22,667 nt of DNA from the NCBI GenBank assembly GCA_045636205.1, contig JAZTXE010000040.1:1-22667 (forward strand), given 5' to 3'. Of this stretch, positions 22,001 to 22,667 are shown one piece after another. This DNA is from JAZRUF01 sp045636205. GTDB taxonomy: Bacteria; Bacillota; Clostridia; Oscillospirales; JAAYXM01. Within the stretch, counting starts at the first letter, position 1. Each line of letters opens with the position of its first letter. A model generated the notes under the pieces. It was given only the letters and a program-made list of their open reading frames with translations, did no database searches and was not told where the DNA came from. Position numbers and translations under genes: made by a program.

Positions 22001-22667
22001 TGACAGCGACTATAATCTTACGGCGGGAAAGAAATTCTCAAAGACGATAGTTGCAACTTGCGAAGATGGCAGAAGTATCACTTATTCGGCGCCTGCGCTT
22101 CCGAGAGGAGCAAGCATAAATCCGATGACCGGTGAAATATCCTGGACTCCGGACAATACGCAGATAGGTAAAAACCACATAGCTGTTTGTGCAGATGATG
22201 GCGTAAGCCAGAGTACAATACATCTGAATTTAACGGTGTATAAAGCGTCAGGCTCGGTTTCCGGCGGAAACTCTTCCGATGACGGCGAAAATAACTCCGG
22301 CTCGACCAATGCACCCGAAAACAATCAGCCTGTAGTAACACCTCCGAGCGGGAATGACGGTTCAGGTTCAGGCTCCGGCGGCGGAGGCGGTTCCGGTTCA
22401 GAGGGTGGCAGCGGCAACGAAAGCGGCAGCCAGCAACCCGACGATTCGGGTAATACCGATGCAGGGGATGATGTCCCCGACAGTCCGACGGAAACAGGTG
22501 AGAAATTCGTAGACCTCGGAAACCACACCTGGGCAAAGGACGCAATCTACGCACTTGTTGACAGCGGCGTTGTAAACGGAACGAGTGAGAACACCTACTC
22601 ACCTGCAAAAAACATCAAGCGCGCAGACTTTGCGATAATGTTAGTCCGCGCCTTCGGAATAACCGAG
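13008..22667 (+). CDS. Giant exported SLH-anchored heparinase II/III-type polysaccharide lyase (3' end beyond window)
   Basis: The frame is open for 3,220 codons from an ATG with AGGAGGT 7 bases upstream, to the window edge. Order of parts: signal peptide (1-28, cleavage after AYA); Trp-marked beta-sandwich modules, with Trp or Gly-Trp landmarks near residues 61, 244, 378, 516, 880, 1144 and 1485; Ig-like (Big_2-type) domains near 655-750, 1633-1724, 1725-1815 and 1819-1908; Cys4 segment (1980, 1983, 2011, 2014); lyase alpha/alpha toroid and beta-sandwich (about 1912-2970); putative-Ig domain (about 2998-3080); Gly/Ser/Asp linker (to 3165); first SLH repeat (3166-3220). The enzyme should cleave a uronate-containing polysaccharide by beta-elimination while attached to secondary cell-wall polymer. 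The substrate is not determined. It is the second gene of an operon with the phosphodiesterase-like gene. No frameshift or internal stop was seen. Confidence 0.93.
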   Translation, partial: MKGKKLSSRICALLLAICMLAQIMPAYAAPAPNNEGVLVYNFNQAAIGAKNLAAATFEKAGWRFNDEESDASWTYNKTSEGWANVSGASITPAVDATRKSIAFDLDVPEDCYYGISLKANTNGAAGEYEVYVNGGFVKSLDLTTAAATYSIGSKYLKKGANSIRIRYAGEDKTTNAWLGLYNIMLTPEPDRAMETMVLDFTAPARVRSYYDMTLADQGLRFIHHGATSGGIQSRASANPYAVNGWTSFDNAGRATVQFANVGQYAGFDFKVDKAGKYDLLVAAAPSFNNGIIADFTLNKENTPIGTVDIIPEKTKATEGNRTVYKVGTIDVDAGINMFKMTATELGYANKEQNKLGVGIMYFRDGFALVGNEDVSSSWSVKSSTGEKIAENTYKLKSGNNAVVSIDVPEYGLYYVYAIAENRADGFIGKVVDPQNFVNYMDVAGSYKTDALNSNVTRVFGPFWLDKGTRDITFTQLEDKDGVLKLSDVQLRPVVKRLGLMDEETDNFSSFSIKANGWELDEATTEEKYYKRLMLGGHLGKDVYPNSGTGAKYTDINLFSGKVGFKFELPMEGRFKIVGTFRKQVYANNPTIEIPDAGLSKKLTLNASSEGMEDIQLGTFDLSAGEHSILFTHGADSGDGNNYLGIQKITFIPEVMPSEVRLDVNSKIVTVGDSFDVHADVAMNDGTVMSVPIAENGDPESGYITLESSDESVLTIENGVATAHKASDNVKINAVAYVKGKIIKKSIGITVKEKPADETFTLTLADVFPMGANVRRDVLLQGAVDKIIVDLNNADITAESSNDDVVSAAIVKKNGNVYLRMQTSALGEETITVNALYKGLETGIEVPVSVVENPQSTKTTIINFGTPLAEELGDIDIDKHGWELDPQPENTKLWNKIAAGSSEFNKGAELLLHFNYKPEDDEGEYALINIKVERTGWYALLFTGMYNGDYGAVASFHIDGEYVGEFDFTDPDGMDSRIENVQARFRDIYLTEGVHQLKVQRINPEINTRHAIAYLYNLQMIPLVDKTTVAGINLVSDRDKLFLGDSANISYTLRMSDGTDYHFPRLYPDQGGMSISTTTPDLATYENGIVTSKGYGEGMFEIVARRPDEQDYVANWGIETAQGQMFNFARKSASDIASATVAKENWTLIVDDTTAKPGTLNENGLNATFEQDDILALEMNILKSDVYDFDIVGTTVADGAVVDLYMDKAYLGRFDFSGDKAAEQLNSLSLERGRHTLHIKAVTAGNIYANRLVLTRADAMPTFDRISIQPEGENVVYKHTLATDVKVIMSNGREFRFGKTLDGTKDPKNYLELKSSDENVFTVDENGVLTGVGKGCADLEATAVIDGDDYHQSQEFNTIRVLEIKADREMFGNRLEIISANLSAVLDDDESTKLADAERIWVESDHEMITGDVEVDAEAKTVTLKVKGLKNGNHYVTVKAILDGVEGSLEIPVAVFAPVETATNLDINFVKGYSGSPDGAKIESDGWCVNYEKTSPLVGKRPNTTWGLSANGFDATIMENEQLAMDFLVKEPGNYSLSFMGSEVGNYGTNAAFYIDDMYVGTFYFSHPSESTDASVRNREVVKAFNSLYLSQGTHTITVKSLYIEKQDRHNTAYMAGFDFEKIDGDLYFDHAVAEVGKSELIVGESTELTTGALMSDGSWRKMGNLMDGSEDEKNKISIHNSKPSVAAIEGGRVVAKAAGDTTITVTAMVDGEIKHASVDISVSDATVAEITAEIKDDIYVGKTADINITAKASNGAEIDVSCLSVTTTVEDSNIASANGATVTGVSAGNTTITVTAGVDENNCASVTIPIVVGVDGLVGIKVSAIPRLIRPDSEGTQVTVTGGSYHGLPIDLANAEITYSTEATDIIDLSPTGYVTPKALGSALVKVKVVVGNQPPYEGEVNIVVTNGKVGRSFYTDAKVEAAKENRQKYTWARNEIDAIIRTADKYVELSEFLWSHVTSQDVPRSTIVGYDYDPDGELCRYCGDDLGRRYGNPIYSYNVDPINQPWKIQCKTCRRIFPTNNFGEYYKLGIVQKGEEAIYGIPAASWSYEKAHYEHYKEFADKYAEAGVESYEEHKRMREAGERLPPVGFLKNELYTDLENVTTLNGGKGLIEGETVEGWGVDDGRGYKTGHIYPGTNWGDIEENHAYIAMYNRFMMGTDTLMDTVVQSLGQAYMITGEAKYGRTCAVVLDRIADVYPDMDTGPEPHWRYSHSGGIGNGKLEGSIWENDTLAKWIAAYDAVWPIYDDPEVVNFLNTRATYYGMENDKSTPELIRENIENGIVRETVKAIENGDAHGNFGLHQVPGVYAAIVLDTMPETKNILDWLMQYDKYHLLPYNHEHTGGEILHKLYNDVDRNGGTTEGMSPNYQNLWYNTMADIASILNGYTTYSAADLYKIPKLNVMLKNQMNYIMCRKGSLPIGDSTVMAGLTRMLPSYYHLIRAYYATGDYELAQIVYWQNGNKVDGLKLDIYTKDPEKIQQDIQKVIQEHGEYDFDRSVLLAGTGLAVMRDGSLYAEGTTDEYDNQRDFWMGFGLKGIHGHADTLGIGLHAYGLDFAPDFGYPAPPDLSDKHRNWGMSTLSHNTVVVDDRPHSALNRAGFPLHFDSTDRIKVMDVEAPEISPATEEYRRTVVMIEANDDVSYGVDFFRVKGGNEHVYSFHSQSDKIGDWAGFIPELQENGTYAGENIAYGTTGHISGYSYLTDVRKDTEPGTGEVMVEFDVTDYRKAIKDSSDMHLRLTMLNDFNLSNVSLVKGEPPNKAGNPKWIEFFLARRSGENLDSTFTTVIEPYKGERYIKATEQVSVKRANDDLPINTNGDVVRAIKVTLDGGREDYVIYATNNQVEYIIDDDIHFQGFVGVYTVNNGQMLNAYLNHGTKLGDMEETTSEYNGHIVDFTRGMKSFENHIIAYFNDAEKVDLKNLAGRYIYVENDTAMNGVYAIESATRNDGNMITLNLGNQTVVRSATNITAEDADYVYNIAPNQYFTIPLSAYEDSSPVFIGHDSDYNLTAGKKFSKTIVATCEDGRSITYSAPALPRGASINPMTGEISWTPDNTQIGKNHIAVCADDGVSQSTIHLNLTVYKASGSVSGGNSSDDGENNSGSTNAPENNQPVVTPPSGNDGSGSGSGGGGGSGSEGGSGNESGSQQPDDSGNTDAGDDVPDSPTETGEKFVDLGNHTWAKDAIYALVDSGVVNGTSENTYSPAKNIKRADFAIMLVRAFGITE
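18111..18394 (+). repeat. Tandemly duplicated Ig-like domain marked by a 17-bp direct repeat
   Basis: ACTATCACCGTAACCGC occurs at 18111-18127 and exactly again at 18378-18394, 89 codons apart, at the same place (TTITVTA) in two successive Big_2-type domains. It points to duplication of the domain. Confidence 0.7.
18735..21945 (+). other. Heparinase II/III-type lyase module within the giant protein
   Basis: It opens with an amphipathic helical start (YTDAKVEAAKENRQKYTWAR), has the Cys4 segment, then an alpha/alpha toroid with candidate catalytic residues: Asn2297 and His2301 in GNFGLHQ and Tyr2367 in EGMSPNYQ. The Heparinase_II_III beta-sandwich begins with HGHAD (His2537, His2539, Asp2541) and SHNTVVVDD (His2580, Asn2581). 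That domain order is typical of these lyases (PL12/15/17/21-like clans). The exact PL family needs a profile search. Confidence 0.83.
22359..22430 (+). repeat. Low-complexity Gly/Ser-coding linker
   Basis: Gly and Ser codons (GGT/GGC with TCA/TCC/AGC) alternate and encode a flexible spacer between the last Ig-like domain and the SLH region. Codons vary enough that it is not a simple sequence repeat. Confidence 0.8.
22503..22667 (+). other. SLH domain, first repeat
   Basis: Residues 3166-3220 follow the SLH pattern: FVDLGNHTWAKDAIYALVDSG, VVNGTSENTYSPAKNI, KRADFAIMLVRAFG. SLH domains usually come as three repeats that bind pyruvylated secondary cell-wall polymer, so one or two more repeats likely follow outside the window. 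Confidence 0.93.

Noticed and set aside
22359..22430. Gly/Ser tract as a phase-variation repeat
   Set aside because: The codons differ too much for slippage of a fixed unit, and changes in multiples of three would keep the frame.

Overview
The window looks like the chromosome of an uncultured, low-to-medium GC member of the Clostridia (Firmicutes), probably from a gut or rumen. The grounds are strong AGGAGG-type ribosome binding sites, sigma-A style promoters, the 242-residue NagB type, a CsoR repressor, FeoA/FeoB, and a very large surface protein ending in an S-layer homology (SLH) domain. Such SLH-anchored carbohydrate-active enzymes are known from several fibre-degrading Clostridia. The exact taxon cannot be read from the sequence.

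Region 1 (1-5513) is transcribed leftwards. The order of transcription is: a DegT/StrS-type aminotransferase with a metal-dependent amidohydrolase (operon with a hairpin-bearing leader); a terminator; an ECF transporter S component overlapping a SAM methyltransferase; csoR coupled to deoC; a terminator; and proB, ending at a perfect 15-bp terminator at 17-53. Region 2 (5640-8061, rightward) is feoA-feoB for ferrous iron uptake. Region 3 holds a leftward GH4-like NAD-dependent glycosidase (8092-9309), divergent from a rightward yfbR-type 5'-deoxynucleotidase and then nagB (glucosamine-6-phosphate deaminase).

Region 4 (11080-22667) is the most distinctive. A leftward AraC/cupin regulator is divergent from a two-gene unit. 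The first gene encodes a cytosolic alkaline-phosphatase-superfamily hydrolase. The second, 18 bases further on, encodes an enormous exported protein that stays open for 3,220 codons to the window edge. That protein has a signal peptide, about seven Trp-marked beta-sandwich modules mixed with bacterial Ig-like domains, a Cys4 (zinc-ribbon-like) segment, a complete heparinase II/III-type polysaccharide lyase, a putative-Ig domain, a Gly/Ser linker and an SLH repeat. I read it as a cell-wall-anchored lyase for an acidic polysaccharide. The divergent AraC protein probably controls it, because the lyase promoter has a good -10 but no recognisable -35.

GH4, nagB and the lyase would fit breakdown of a uronate- or amino-sugar-containing glycan, but they are separate transcription units and the link is inference. 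No rRNA, tRNA, CRISPR array, insertion sequence or prophage gene was recognised. Intergenic stretches are all under 300 bases and are described below.
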